Of a stretch of 64,000 nucleotides of DNA, positions 1 through 8,341 are shown piece by piece. The position numbers and the translations under genes were made by a program. Source of the stretch: Candidatus Eremiobacterota bacterium (GTDB taxonomy: Bacteria; Vulcanimicrobiota; Vulcanimicrobiia; Vulcanimicrobiales; Vulcanimicrobiaceae). The notes beneath the pieces are model-generated. The model saw only the letters and a list, made by a program, of their open reading frames with translations. It had not been told where the DNA came from and searched no databases. Every line of letters starts with the position of its first letter. The first letter of the stretch is position 1. Where the stretch lies: contig JAFAYE010000001.1 in NCBI GenBank assembly GCA_019240525.1, positions 1,957,300 through 2,021,299 on the forward strand, read 5' to 3'.

Positions 1-486
1 CTCGGCCATTGTCCAGTATGGTGCGATCTGCCCGCGCGGCACGTACGAATAGGGCTGATTGGGAGGTCCCGAAGGACTCATGCCTTCTTGATCCCATCCA
101 TCGAGCTTGCAATCGGTGCCGGGCAGCTTGCCCTGACCGTCGCAGGCGGCAAAGAAGGCTGCCGATCCGTGACCGACGTCCCACTTCGTGGCGAGATTGC
201 GAGGCTTCAGCTCTATCTTGCGCCCGTTTTCGTCGTAGCCGTATGTCGCGGTGGTCGCGCCCGGGAAACCCATAAAAAGGTTGTTGAACGAGCGATTCTC
301 CTGAACGACGAAAACGACGTGCGAAATCGGCGATCCTTTCGAACTGGTCGCCGGGAGCATGCTCGTTCTGGAGAAATTTGAAACGCCGCCTGGGGCGTGC
401 TCCGCACTGGAGCAGGCACTCGCGATCAAGGCGACGCCGGCCGCACCGCAGAGCGCCAGAATACGAAATCGCTTCACTGCGTTCAT
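1..486 (-). CDS. AcpA/phospholipase C-like phosphoesterase lipoprotein (3' end outside window)
   Basis: Reading leftward from an ATG at 486, 162 codons are open to the window edge, so only the N-terminal third is seen. A signal peptide ending LIASAC gives a lipoprotein. The family signature follows: [16 protein letters not shown], whose Glu-Asn pair binds metal in AcpA-type phosphatases, then GKLPGTDCKLDGWD and YVPRGQIAPYWTMAE. The last stretch resembles the minus-strand paralogs at 13794-16601 more than the plus-strand ones. An in-frame ATG two codons upstream (492) is an alternative start. The gene follows the sedolisin gene at 496-1596 after 9 bases, so the two are probably cotranscribed. 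It probably hydrolyses phosphomonoesters or phospholipid head groups at the cell surface; the substrate is unknown. Confidence 0.8.
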   Translation of the reverse strand, partial: MNAVKRFRILALCGAAGVALIASACSSAEHAPGGVSNFSRTSMLPATSSKGSPISHVVFVVQENRSFNNLFMGFPGATTATYGYDENGRKIELKPRNLATKWDVGHGSAAFFAACDGQGKLPGTDCKLDGWDQEGMSPSGPPNQPYSYVPRGQIAPYWTMAE

Positions 487-495
487 CTCCATTTA

Positions 496-1596
496 TTAGA
501 ACGCGCCGATGCCGTTGGGCGTTCCCCAGCCGGAAGGGCCGGAATAAGTGCCGTATTCGCCGGTTCCCGCTCGGCAAAGATAGCTGCCGACCAGCCGCTT
601 CGGGCAGCCGCTGATTCCCCCGCGCTCGATCGCGTGCAAATATCTTTTGCGCCGCTCGTCCGTCAAGTTCCAGAGATGTTTGCCGCCGTCTTGCAACGAC
701 GCGTTTCCTGCCAGCGCAAAGACACCACCGATCAGGGGCGCCGAGATGCTCGTGCCCGTGGCCGTCATCCATCCGCGGTAGCCATACGTATCGTATAACG
801 CAACGTGCCGCGCGACGGCCGCGACGTCGTTGCCGGTGCGCATCGAACAGCGAGGATCGTGCTGCCATTGCGGCTTCGCGATCTTCGAGCAGCCCGCGCC
901 TGTATCGAGCCAGACGCTCTCGCTGAACGTCCTTCCCTGTTGGGTGAGCACGGTACCGCCGACGGAGACGACGTTGATGTAGTCGGCTGGGTCCTGCATG
1001 CCGTAGCCGCTGTCGCCCGCGCTCGCAACGTACGCGACACCGGCCGTTTCGAAAGCATCGCCCGAGGCGAAGCCGCTGTCGCCACCCCAGCTATTGGTAA
1101 CGATATGTGCGCCGAGCTTGACGGCCTCGACTTCAGCCGCATAGAGGTTGACCGAAGCGTCAGTTCGCGCTTCGACAAGATAGATGGTGCACTTGGGGCA
1201 ACTCGCCGAAACCATTTCGACGTCGAGATCGATCTCGTTGCCCCAGCTGACGTCGCCCTGCGGATACTTGCCCTCTCGACCCTCTTGGTTGAACTTGCGA
1301 AAGGAGGCGGTTCCGAGGTCGTAGGTTGCGCGATACGTCGCGAGGTCATCCACCACGTGAGGATTGTCAAAAGCGTCGACGATCGCGACGATCTGTCCGC
1401 TGCCGTTGCTCGATGACGGTAAATGATAGGCAGCTTGCAATTCGGCCGGTCCCCAACCGGGCGGCATCGTCGCGGTTGCGTGCGGGCCTTGGTATCTTTG
1501 CGCAAGAGTTGGCGCACGCAAAAAACTGCCGGCGTTGCACGCAGCAACGCCGGCAGTGAGAAAGAGCGAAGCCGCAAACGTTCGCAGTGCGTTCAC
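496..1596 (-). CDS. Sedolisin-family (S53) serine-carboxyl peptidase, lipoprotein
   Basis: The protein has 366 residues and a GTG start. The signal peptide ends GVAAC, giving a lipobox Cys at 20. The catalytic domain starts almost at once, with [21 protein letters not shown] near residues 56-76. The sedolisin catalytic set is visible: Glu121 and Asp125 in NEIDLDVE, oxyanion Asp195 in SAGDSGYG, and nucleophile Ser283 in TGTSISAP. There is no room for the roughly 170-190-residue Pro-kumamolisin prodomain usual in this family. The C-terminus GWGTPNGIGAF is shared by all five paralogs here. It lies between the downstream phosphoesterase gene and the sedolisin gene at 1613-2821 (16-base gap). By family knowledge it should cleave proteins at low pH; activity without a propeptide is unproven. 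Confidence 0.88.
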   Translation of the reverse strand: MNALRTFAASLFLTAGVAACNAGSFLRAPTLAQRYQGPHATATMPPGWGPAELQAAYHLPSSSNGSGQIVAIVDAFDNPHVVDDLATYRATYDLGTASFRKFNQEGREGKYPQGDVSWGNEIDLDVEMVSASCPKCTIYLVEARTDASVNLYAAEVEAVKLGAHIVTNSWGGDSGFASGDAFETAGVAYVASAGDSGYGMQDPADYINVVSVGGTVLTQQGRTFSESVWLDTGAGCSKIAKPQWQHDPRCSMRTGNDVAAVARHVALYDTYGYRGWMTATGTSISAPLIGGVFALAGNASLQDGGKHLWNLTDERRKRYLHAIERGGISGCPKRLVGSYLCRAGTGEYGTYSGPSGWGTPNGIGAF

Positions 1597-1612
1597 GGCC
1601 CGTTCGTCGTAT

Positions 1613-2821
1613 TTAGAAGGCGCCGATACCGTTGGGCGATCCCCATCCGGTCGGGCCGGAGTACGTGCCGAACTGCTTGGTTCCGGCCGTGCACACGTAC
1701 GTGCCCGAGTACTGCGTCGGACACTTGTTCAGCGTGCCGCTGGTGATGTAGTGGAGGTATTTCGCGCGGACCTTCTTTTTCGCCGTCCAGAAGTTTTTGC
1801 CGCCGTCTTGCTTGGTCGCGTTTCCGGCAAGGCCAAAGACTCCCGCCATCAACGGCGACGAGACACTCGTGCCGCCGACCGTTCCCCATGCGCCGTGCGG
1901 ATAGGAATCGTAGAGCGACACATTCCAGGCGACCGCGGTGATGTCGTTACCGATGCGCTCCGCGCATTTCGGATCTTTCTGCCACGAAGGCTTTGCAACC
2001 ACCGAGCAGCCGCCGCCGCTATCCGGCCAGACGACTTCGCTGTATTTCGAGCTGGCTTCGGAGAGCAAGGTGCCGCCGACCGAAACGACGGTCGTGTAGT
2101 CGGCCGGATCCTGCATGCCGTAGCCGCTATCGCCGGCACTGGCGAGATAGGTGACGCCCTTGGTATCGAAGTCACCGCCCGAGGAACTGCCGCCGCCGCC
2201 GCCCCAGCTGTTGCTGACGATGTGTGCGCCAAGCGTCACGGCCTCTTGCTCGGCCGCGTAGAGGTTCGTGCCGCTGTTGTCGTTCGCTTCGATCAGATAG
2301 ATCGTGCAATTCGGACAGCTCGCCGAAACCATTTCGACATCGAGATCGATCTCAACGCCCCAGCCGCTGTTGGCGACGGGGTAGTTGCTTTGCTGTCCGC
2401 TCTGGTTGTACTTATAGAAGTTCGCTGTGGGAAGGCCAAAGTACGAACGGTAAGCGGCGAGATCCGAGGCCACGTTTGGATTGTCGTAGGCATCGACGAT
2501 CGCGACGATCTGGCCCGATCCTTTGCTGGACGAGGGAAGATTGTACGCCGCTTCGAGGTTGGGTGCGCCCCAGCCGGCGACGTCGGGGTTGATGGCTCCG
2601 GGCGCATGAATGATCAGCGCATCGCACTGCATCCGATTGCCCGTGCGGGGGCCGTCGCAGGCGCGTTTCGCCGTATGCCGCGTCTGCCAATCCGGTGCCG
2701 AATTCGAAGATGCGGCCGATTGGCCGCCTGCTGCCGGAAGGCTCGTCGAGCCTCCGCTGCTGCATGCCGAAACAGAAGCCGCCAAAACAAGCAGCCCGGC
2801 AAGCCTTAAGGGTCCGTTCAC
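1613..2821 (-). CDS. Sedolisin-family (S53) peptidase, lipoprotein
   Basis: The protein has 402 residues. The GTG start follows a strong AAGGAG ribosome site six bases upstream. Lipobox Cys is at 20 (SVSAC). A low-complexity linker leads to [20 protein letters not shown]. Catalytic residues by homology are Glu157/Asp161 (VEIDLDVE), Asp231 (SAGDSGYG) and Ser319 (GGTSVSSP). No Pro-kumamolisin domain is present. It is the first gene of a minus-strand run (2821 to beyond position 1) of two sedolisins and one phosphoesterase. It is divergent from the phosphoesterase at 2893; the 71 bases between must hold both promoters, but no clear consensus is seen there. It is probably anchored to the outside of the cell and digests extracellular protein. 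Confidence 0.88.
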   Translation of the reverse strand: MNGPLRLAGLLVLAASVSACSSGGSTSLPAAGGQSAASSNSAPDWQTRHTAKRACDGPRTGNRMQCDALIIHAPGAINPDVAGWGAPNLEAAYNLPSSSKGSGQIVAIVDAYDNPNVASDLAAYRSYFGLPTANFYKYNQSGQQSNYPVANSGWGVEIDLDVEMVSASCPNCTIYLIEANDNSGTNLYAAEQEAVTLGAHIVSNSWGGGGGSSSGGDFDTKGVTYLASAGDSGYGMQDPADYTTVVSVGGTLLSEASSKYSEVVWPDSGGGCSVVAKPSWQKDPKCAERIGNDITAVAWNVSLYDSYPHGAWGTVGGTSVSSPLMAGVFGLAGNATKQDGGKNFWTAKKKVRAKYLHYITSGTLNKCPTQYSGTYVCTAGTKQFGTYSGPTGWGSPNGIGAF

Positions 2822-2892
2822 GAGAGCTCCTTTTTAGAATCGTCTGGGAAAGACCATGGGTTCCCGCTCGGCCGGCCAATAACCTCGACTCC

Positions 2893-4245
2893 GTGCCACG
2901 TACGAACGTCACCTATCTCGCGGCGGCCGTGCTTAGCGTCGCGGTCGCCGCCTGCGCGCAACCCTCCGCGCCGCTGCCCGTTGCAGCGAACGAGCTGGGA
3001 TCGATGTCGTTGGCGAGTGGGGCCGGGAAGATCCGCCATATAGTTTTCATCGTGCAAGAGAATCGCAGCTTCAACGATCTGTTCTACGGTTATCCCGGCG
3101 CGTACACGGTCTCCGAAGGAAAAGATTCGAAGGGGACGACCGTCGAGCTCGAGCCGGTCAGTCTGCGGTTTACCTACGAGATCGACCACTCGGCAGCGGC
3201 GATGTTCGCCGCGTGCGACGGCCGCGGCAAACTGCCCGGTACGAAATGCCGAATGGACGGTTTCGACAAGGAATACGTGGACCGGCGGCCTCGCGGGGTG
3301 AAGCATCCGCAGTATGCGTACGTGCCGGCGACAGACTCCAAGCCGTACTTCGATATGGCCCACGAATGGGTGCTCGCCGACCGCATGTTTCAATCGCAAC
3401 TCGACGAAAGTTTCGTCGCTCATCAATACGTCATCGCGGCGCAAGCGCAGTCGAGCGTCGATTTGCCGGGCGGCGCGTGGGGATGCCAGGTTGGCCCGAG
3501 CGATTCGGTGAGCACCATCGAGGCCGATCGGTCGTACGGCGCGTTGCAGCGGCCGTGCTTCGATTATCAGACGCTCGGTGACGAACTCGACCGCGCTCGG
3601 CGCAGCTGGCGTTTCTATTCGAGCATGTACGCGACTCCGTCGAGCGACTCGGGCGCGGTCTGGTCGAGTTATCAGGCCGTGCGCCACATTTACAGCGGTC
3701 CCGATTGGTCGAAGGTCATCTATCCCCAGAAGCGTTTTCTCACCGACGTTCCCGCCGGAAAGCTGGCCAGCTTTACCTGGATTACGCCAATCTGTGCCAA
3801 CTCCGACCATACCAACTGCGGCGGCGGCTTCGGCCCTTCGTGGGTGGCGGCGCTCGTCAATACCATCGGCAAGAGCAAGTTCTGGAACTCCACCGCGATC
3901 TTCGTGCAATGGGACGATTGGGGCGGTCTCTACGATCCTGTTGCTCCGCCATACGAAGACTACGACGGGCTGGGATTTCGCGTTCCGCTGCTCGTGATAT
4001 CGCCCTACGCGCGAAAGAACCACGTGTCACACGTGCAGTACGAGACCTCCAGCGTCTTACGCTTCGCCGAAGATCTTTTTGGTTTGGGTCAGCTCGCGGT
4101 TTCGGATCGGCGAGCCGCATCGCCGGCCGCCGATTGCTTCGATTTCACGCAGGCGCCGCGAGCCTTCGTCCCGATTCAGGCGCCCAAAGGCATCGGCTTC
4201 TTTTTACATCAGCACGAAGACGATCGCATTCCCGACTCACAATGA
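2893..4245 (+). CDS. AcpA/phospholipase C-like phosphoesterase lipoprotein
   Basis: The frame is open from 2695, but the start is placed at the GTG at 2893. This gives a signal peptide with lipobox VAAC (Cys21), a 450-residue length matching the paralogs, and no overlap with the divergent gene. Family features: [12 protein letters not shown] with Glu56-Asn57, ESFVAHQ with Ser173 as candidate nucleophile, NSDH at 303-306, and WDDWGGLYD with Asp341-Asp342. In Francisella AcpA the equivalent Glu-Asn, Ser and Asp-Asp form the metal/phosphate site. The C-terminal part ([30 protein letters not shown]) is typical of the PF04185 family. The substrate could be phosphomonoesters or phospholipids. It is convergent with the sedolisin at 4297, with a hairpin between them. 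Confidence 0.85.
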   Translation: MPRTNVTYLAAAVLSVAVAACAQPSAPLPVAANELGSMSLASGAGKIRHIVFIVQENRSFNDLFYGYPGAYTVSEGKDSKGTTVELEPVSLRFTYEIDHSAAAMFAACDGRGKLPGTKCRMDGFDKEYVDRRPRGVKHPQYAYVPATDSKPYFDMAHEWVLADRMFQSQLDESFVAHQYVIAAQAQSSVDLPGGAWGCQVGPSDSVSTIEADRSYGALQRPCFDYQTLGDELDRARRSWRFYSSMYATPSSDSGAVWSSYQAVRHIYSGPDWSKVIYPQKRFLTDVPAGKLASFTWITPICANSDHTNCGGGFGPSWVAALVNTIGKSKFWNSTAIFVQWDDWGGLYDPVAPPYEDYDGLGFRVPLLVISPYARKNHVSHVQYETSSVLRFAEDLFGLGQLAVSDRRAASPAADCFDFTQAPRAFVPIQAPKGIGFFLHQHEDDRIPDSQ

Positions 4246-4247
4246 AA

Positions 4248-4277
4248 AAACGGCGGGCGCTTGTGCGCTCGCCGTTT
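4248..4277. terminator. Bidirectional hairpin terminator between convergent genes
   Basis: A 13-base stem (AAACGGCGGGCGC, loop TTGT, GCGCTCGCCGTTT, one G-T wobble) starts two bases after the TGA of the plus-strand phosphoesterase and 20 bases before the stop of the minus-strand sedolisin. A-rich and T-rich ends on both sides let it act as an intrinsic terminator in both directions. Confidence 0.8.
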
Positions 4278-4296
4278 CTCTCGCGATGTGCTCTGG

Positions 4297-5535
4297 CTAG
4301 TAGGCCTTCACGCCGTTGGGACTTCCCCAGCCGGCAGGGCCGGAGTAGGTGCCGTACTGTTTGGTGCCGGCCGTACAGAGATATTCGTCGTTACACGAGC
4401 CGTCGTTTCCGACGCTGATGTAATGCAGCTCTTTGTTGCGTTTCTTGGCTTTGAGTTTCCAGAAATGTTCGGCTGCATTCTGCGAGCTTGCATTTCCGGC
4501 TAACGCAAAGACGGCCGCGGTCATCGGACTCGCGGCGCTGGTGCCGCATTCGACGATCCAGCCGCCAGAGCCGTAGGTATCGTACTCGGCGACACCCGGA
4601 TTGCAGCCCGCTTCGGATGAGACGTCGGAATCGGTGCGATACTTGCAATCGGGATCTTTCTGCCACGCCGGCTTTGGCTGGCCGAGGCTGGCGCCGGTGC
4701 CATTGTCGGAGCAGCCGCCGCCCGCATCGGACCAAACGGTTTCGCTATACTTCGAACCGCTCTTGGTCAGCTGCGTGCCGCCGGCCGAAACGACGCTGCC
4801 GAAATATTCCGGCGGCCCGTTTTCGTTATAACCATCGTCGCCCGACGCGGCGATGTATTCCACACCAGGGCTCTCGAAATACGATTCCGACCAGCCGCAG
4901 GTCGAGCCGGCGCAGAGGTAGCTATTGCTAACGATATGCGCGCCGAGCGTCACCGCTTCGGCGACGGCCGTTTCGAGATCGCTCGTGTTGTTGCTGTTGG
5001 CTTCGATCAGGTAGATCGTGCACTTTGGACATCCGGCCGAAACCATGTCGACGTCGAGGTCTTCCTCGGTGCCCCAGCCGGTGTTCCCGGACGGATAGTT
5101 GCTCGTTTGTCCTTCTTGATTGTATTTGGTGAAGTTTGCCGTACCCAAGCCATATTGGGTGCGATAGGCTGCTAGATCGGAGGCGACTTTTGGATTGTCG
5201 TACGCATCCACGATCGCGACGATCTGTCCCGCGCCATTCGTGGACGAGGGTAGATTATACGCCGTTTGAAGATCGGTCGGACCTAAGCCGCTCGGCACCA
5301 AATGACTGATCGTGCCGTTAACGGTGAGCGCCATACACTCGTTCTTGCGGGCGACCATCGGACAGTCGGCATGCGCGAGATTCTTGGCTTTCCACTGAGG
5401 AACGTAGGCGCTTCGCGATGCTGCGCTCTGCGCGCCGCCGCCGGCGGAGGGTACGTTCGACGATCCGCCGGCGTTACAGGCGGCGATCGTCAGCGCCGCC
5501 GCGACCGGCAGCAAAATCTTAAGCGAAGGGTTCAT
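4297..5535 (-). CDS. Sedolisin-family (S53) peptidase, lipoprotein, cysteine-rich variant
   Basis: The start is the ATG at 5535 after AAAGGAGCATTC. The open frame runs further upstream, but that part overlaps the neighbour and lacks a signal peptide. The protein has 412 residues with lipobox TIAAC (Cys20). Catalytic set: Glu157/Asp161 (TEEDLDVD), Asp233 (AASGDDGYN), Ser333 (ECGTSAASP). Compared with the paralogs at 496 and 1613 it has extra cysteines: two near 208-213, one in SSEAGCNPG (311) and one just before the catalytic GTS (330). These suggest extra disulfides. It shares the cysteine-rich pattern with 6951-8168. It is the third of three tandem sedolisin genes (8168 to 4297) with similar leaders, which look like recent duplications. 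Confidence 0.88.
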   Translation of the reverse strand: MNPSLKILLPVAAALTIAACNAGGSSNVPSAGGGAQSAASRSAYVPQWKAKNLAHADCPMVARKNECMALTVNGTISHLVPSGLGPTDLQTAYNLPSSTNGAGQIVAIVDAYDNPKVASDLAAYRTQYGLGTANFTKYNQEGQTSNYPSGNTGWGTEEDLDVDMVSAGCPKCTIYLIEANSNNTSDLETAVAEAVTLGAHIVSNSYLCAGSTCGWSESYFESPGVEYIAASGDDGYNENGPPEYFGSVVSAGGTQLTKSGSKYSETVWSDAGGGCSDNGTGASLGQPKPAWQKDPDCKYRTDSDVSSEAGCNPGVAEYDTYGSGGWIVECGTSAASPMTAAVFALAGNASSQNAAEHFWKLKAKKRNKELHYISVGNDGSCNDEYLCTAGTKQYGTYSGPAGWGSPNGVKAY

Positions 5536-5564
5536 GAATGCTCCTTTATCGTCACTGTGTGACC

Positions 5565-5590
5565 GAGGCGGGCGCGATCGCGCCCGCCTC
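5565..5590. terminator. Perfect 26-base palindrome between sedolisin genes
   Basis: GAGGCGGGCGCGA is followed directly by its exact reverse complement, in the 80-base gap between the sedolisin genes at 4297-5535 and 5616-6869. The related hairpin at 6897 has the same position and the same GAGGCGGGCGC core. No T tract follows in the direction of transcription, so it may act as a processing or mRNA-stability element rather than a full terminator. Confidence 0.55.
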
Positions 5591-5615
5591 CCCTTTCGTA
5601 GAACCGAGCGGTGCG

Positions 5616-6869
5616 CTAATACGCGCCGATGCCGTTGGGCGTTCCCCAACCGGTTGGACCTGAATAGGTACCGTACTGTTTGGTGCCGGCGGTGCAAAGA
5701 TAACTGCCGCCGCAGGAGCCGTCGCTGCCGCTGCTGATGACCCACAGATCCTTTTTCAGCGCCTTTTTCTTGAGCGTCCAGAAGGTCTTGCCGCCAACTT
5801 GTTTGGAGGCATTACCCGCAAGCCCGAAGATGCCGGCGTTCAGCGGCGAGGATTCGCTGGTGCCGCCATAAACGGCCCAGCCACCGTTACCGTAGGTGTC
5901 GTAAATCGCGGCGCCGCCCGCATTCGGATTGGCCGCGGCCGCTACGTCGTTTGCGGTCCGATACGTGCATCCCGGATCGTGCTGCCACGACGGTTTCGTC
6001 ACGGTCGAGCAACCGCCGCCCGTGCCGTTCCAGACCGTCTCGTTATAACCGCGTTTTACGTTCGTATCCGTTGTTAGGCTGGTGCCTCCGACCGCGACAA
6101 CCGTGTCGAACTGCGCCGGAGCGCCGATGCCGTAGCCACTGTCGCCGGCGGAAGCGAGATACTCCACGCCGGGAGCGCCGTAGTCGGTCCCATAGCCGCA
6201 CGTGCCGCTGCAACCGCTTCCACTATAGCTATTGGTGATGATGTGCGCGCCCAATTTCACGGCCTCGACTTCGGCTGCGCCGAGATCGCTGAACGAATTC
6301 GAGTTCGCCTCGATGAGATAGATGGTGCAGTTCGGACAGCTTGCCGAGACCATATCGACGTCGAGGGCCTCCTCCACGCCCCAGCCGGTGTTGCCCGTTG
6401 GGTAGTTTTTCGTCTGTCCCGTTTGGTTGTACTTGGTGAAGTTCGCAACCGGCAATTTAAAGAAGTTGCGGTAGACCGTGAGGTCGGTTGTGATGTCGGG
6501 ATTGTCGTAGGCGTCGACGATCGCGACGATCTGGCCCGATCCCTTGGTCGACGACGGAAGGTTATACGCCGCTTCGAACTGAGCGGGGGTGAAGCCGCCG
6601 CCGGGTCCCGACCCGCCATCGGGCACGATCTGAGGACCGACGCGCTCGAGGGCCGTGCAGTGTGCGAAGCCGGGGCCGGCATCGGGGCAGGCCGCCCGGA
6701 CGTTTGCGCCCCATCGCTGAGATTCTCTGCCGGCCGGCATTTGTGCGCCGGATTGGCCGGATTGATTGGTGCCGCCGGTCGCCGGCATATTCGACGATCC
6801 GCCGGCGTTACACGCGGCGATCGTCAGCGCCGCCGCAATCGGCAGCAAGACTTTGAAATTCGGGTTCAA
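5616..6869 (-). CDS. Sedolisin-family (S53) peptidase, lipoprotein
   Basis: The protein has 417 residues. The TTG start at 6869 is supported by AAAGGAG six bases upstream and by an N-terminus (MNPNFKVLLPIAAALTIAAC) nearly identical to that of the next paralog. Lipobox Cys is 20. Catalytic residues by homology: Glu166/Asp170 (VEEALDVD), Asp243 (SAGDSGYG), Ser338 (GGTSESSP). An extra pair of cysteines sits at 220-224 (GCSGTC). A linker of about 75 residues, rich in Gly/Ser/Pro, separates the lipid anchor from the catalytic domain, and there is no recognisable propeptide. The gene is in the middle of the three-gene sedolisin run; the hairpins at 5565 and 6897 flank it. Confidence 0.88.
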   Translation of the reverse strand: MNPNFKVLLPIAAALTIAACNAGGSSNMPATGGTNQSGQSGAQMPAGRESQRWGANVRAACPDAGPGFAHCTALERVGPQIVPDGGSGPGGGFTPAQFEAAYNLPSSTKGSGQIVAIVDAYDNPDITTDLTVYRNFFKLPVANFTKYNQTGQTKNYPTGNTGWGVEEALDVDMVSASCPNCTIYLIEANSNSFSDLGAAEVEAVKLGAHIITNSYSGSGCSGTCGYGTDYGAPGVEYLASAGDSGYGIGAPAQFDTVVAVGGTSLTTDTNVKRGYNETVWNGTGGGCSTVTKPSWQHDPGCTYRTANDVAAAANPNAGGAAIYDTYGNGGWAVYGGTSESSPLNAGIFGLAGNASKQVGGKTFWTLKKKALKKDLWVISSGSDGSCGGSYLCTAGTKQYGTYSGPTGWGTPNGIGAY

Positions 6870-6896
6870 GAGTGCTCCTTTGTCGTCACTGTGTGA

Positions 6897-6926
6897 GAGA
6901 GGCGGGCGCAGTAGCGCCCGCCTCTC
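6897..6926. terminator. Hairpin between sedolisin genes
   Basis: A 13-base stem, GAGAGGCGGGCGC, with loop AGTA and its complement, lies in the 81-base gap between 6951-8168 and 5616-6869. It shares its core and its flanking GTCACTGTGTGA sequence with the palindrome at 5565, so gene and leader were probably duplicated together. No U tract follows on the minus strand. Confidence 0.55.
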
Positions 6927-6950
6927 GTTTCGTGTTTACTGAGACTTCTG

Positions 6951-8168
6951 CTAGTACGCGCCGACGCCGTGGGGCGATCCCCAGCCGATCGGTGCGCCGT
7001 AGGTGCCGAACTGCTTGGTTCCGGCGGTGCAGAGGTAGCTGCCGCCGCACGAGCCGTTGCTGCCGACGCTGATGTAGTTTAAGTCCTTGCTTCGCTTCTT
7101 TTTCTTGAGGGTCCAGAACTTCTGGCCCGCGTTCTGCGAGCTGGCATTACCGGCGAGAGCAAAAACGCCCGCGTTCAACGGCGAGGCCGCGCTGGTGCCG
7201 CATTCGACGATCCAGCCGCCGGAGCCGTAGGTGTCGTACTCGGCGACACCCGGACTGCAGCCGGCTTCCGACGAGACGTCGGCGTCGGTGCGCGAGGAGC
7301 AACTCGGATCCTTCTGCCATGACGGCTTGGTGACGCCGGTGGCGCAACCGCTGCCCGCGTCATTCCAGACCGTTTCGTTATACTTCGAACCGCTCTTGCT
7401 CAGTTGCGAGCCGCCGACGGCGACGACGCTGTCGAGTACCGAGGGCGCGCCGATGTTGTTATACGCTTCGTCGCCCGAAGCGGCGAGATAGACGACGCCC
7501 GGGGTGTCGAAGTACGTGGAGAAGGCCGTGTCGCCGCAGTCGGTGCTGCCGTAGCAGATCCAGCTGTTGCTTACGATGTGCGCGCCGAGTGAAACGGCCG
7601 TCGCTTCGGCCTCTTCCATTCCGGTGATGCTGCCGTCAGACTCGATCAGCGCGATCGAGCACTTCGGACAAGCGGCAGAGACCATGTCAACGTCGAGGTC
7701 TTCCTCGGTTCCCCAGCCGGTGCTTCCCTGCGGGTAGCCGCTCTGCTGTCCGTGTTCGTTGTATTTATTGAAGGTCGCGGTTCCCAAACCGAACTGCGTT
7801 CGGTACGCCGCGAGGTCGGTGGCGATTTTCGGATTGTCGTACGCATCGACGATGGCAACGAGTTGCCCCGCGCCGCCGGTCGATGACGGTAAGTCGTACG
7901 CGGTTTCCAAATCGGACGGGAACAAACCGCTGGGACTGTTCAGATGCGAAATTCCGGTGACGTTCAGCGCCAAGCACGTGGGCTTGCCGACGACCATCGG
8001 GCAGGCGCGCGTCGCTTGATGTCGCGCTTCCCACTGCGGCATGTGCGCCGATTGGCTGGAGAGCGCGGTGCCGCCGGTTGCCGGCACGCTCGAAGAGCCG
8101 CCTGCGCTACAAGCGGCGATTGCCAGCGCCGCAACGAGCGGCGCCGCAAGTTTGAAAGTTACGTTCAC
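6951..8168 (-). CDS. Sedolisin-family (S53) peptidase, lipoprotein, cysteine-rich variant
   Basis: The protein has 405 residues and a GTG start behind TAAGGAG. Lipobox AIAAC gives Cys20. Catalytic residues: Glu155/Asp159 (TEEDLDVD), Asp233, Ser326 (ECGTSAASP). The oxyanion motif is SGDEAYN instead of SGDSGYG: the Asp stays but the two following residues differ, so kinetics may differ. Extra cysteines match those of 4297-5535 (SSEAGC and the Cys before GTS), which groups these two as a subfamily. It is the first gene of the minus-strand sedolisin run. The 173-base gap to the divergent phosphoesterase at 8342 presumably holds both promoters; no clear consensus is visible. Confidence 0.88.
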   Translation of the reverse strand: MNVTFKLAAPLVAALAIAACSAGGSSSVPATGGTALSSQSAHMPQWEARHQATRACPMVVGKPTCLALNVTGISHLNSPSGLFPSDLETAYDLPSSTGGAGQLVAIVDAYDNPKIATDLAAYRTQFGLGTATFNKYNEHGQQSGYPQGSTGWGTEEDLDVDMVSAACPKCSIALIESDGSITGMEEAEATAVSLGAHIVSNSWICYGSTDCGDTAFSTYFDTPGVVYLAASGDEAYNNIGAPSVLDSVVAVGGSQLSKSGSKYNETVWNDAGSGCATGVTKPSWQKDPSCSSRTDADVSSEAGCSPGVAEYDTYGSGGWIVECGTSAASPLNAGVFALAGNASSQNAGQKFWTLKKKKRSKDLNYISVGSNGSCGGSYLCTAGTKQFGTYGAPIGWGSPHGVGAY

Positions 8169-8341
8169 AAAAGCTCCTTAAGGAAGTGAGATCGGTCTGG
8201 GGAGTCGGCTTTACTTAGTAACGGGCGGTCCCGTTGCCTGCATGAAGAAGAAAGCGGATGCCGAGAGCGGAACGGCCGGGCGCCCGCCCGTACTGTTTGA
8301 GGGAAGGAAGGCCGCCCGCAGCGCGGCATTCTTGCCATTCT

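Noticed and set aside
1535-2809. Long plus-strand ORF of 424 codons
   Set aside because: It is the antisense of the sedolisin genes; its translation is Arg/Val/Asp-rich with no domain, while the minus strand gives a complete peptidase.
2818-4023. Minus-strand ORF of 401 codons
   Set aside because: Shadow of the phosphoesterase at 2893; no motif or signal, and typical of antisense frames in GC-rich genes.
5536-5745. N-terminal extension of the sedolisin at 4297
   Set aside because: Overlaps the upstream sedolisin and hairpin; the ATG at 5535 has a strong ribosome site and a signal peptide.
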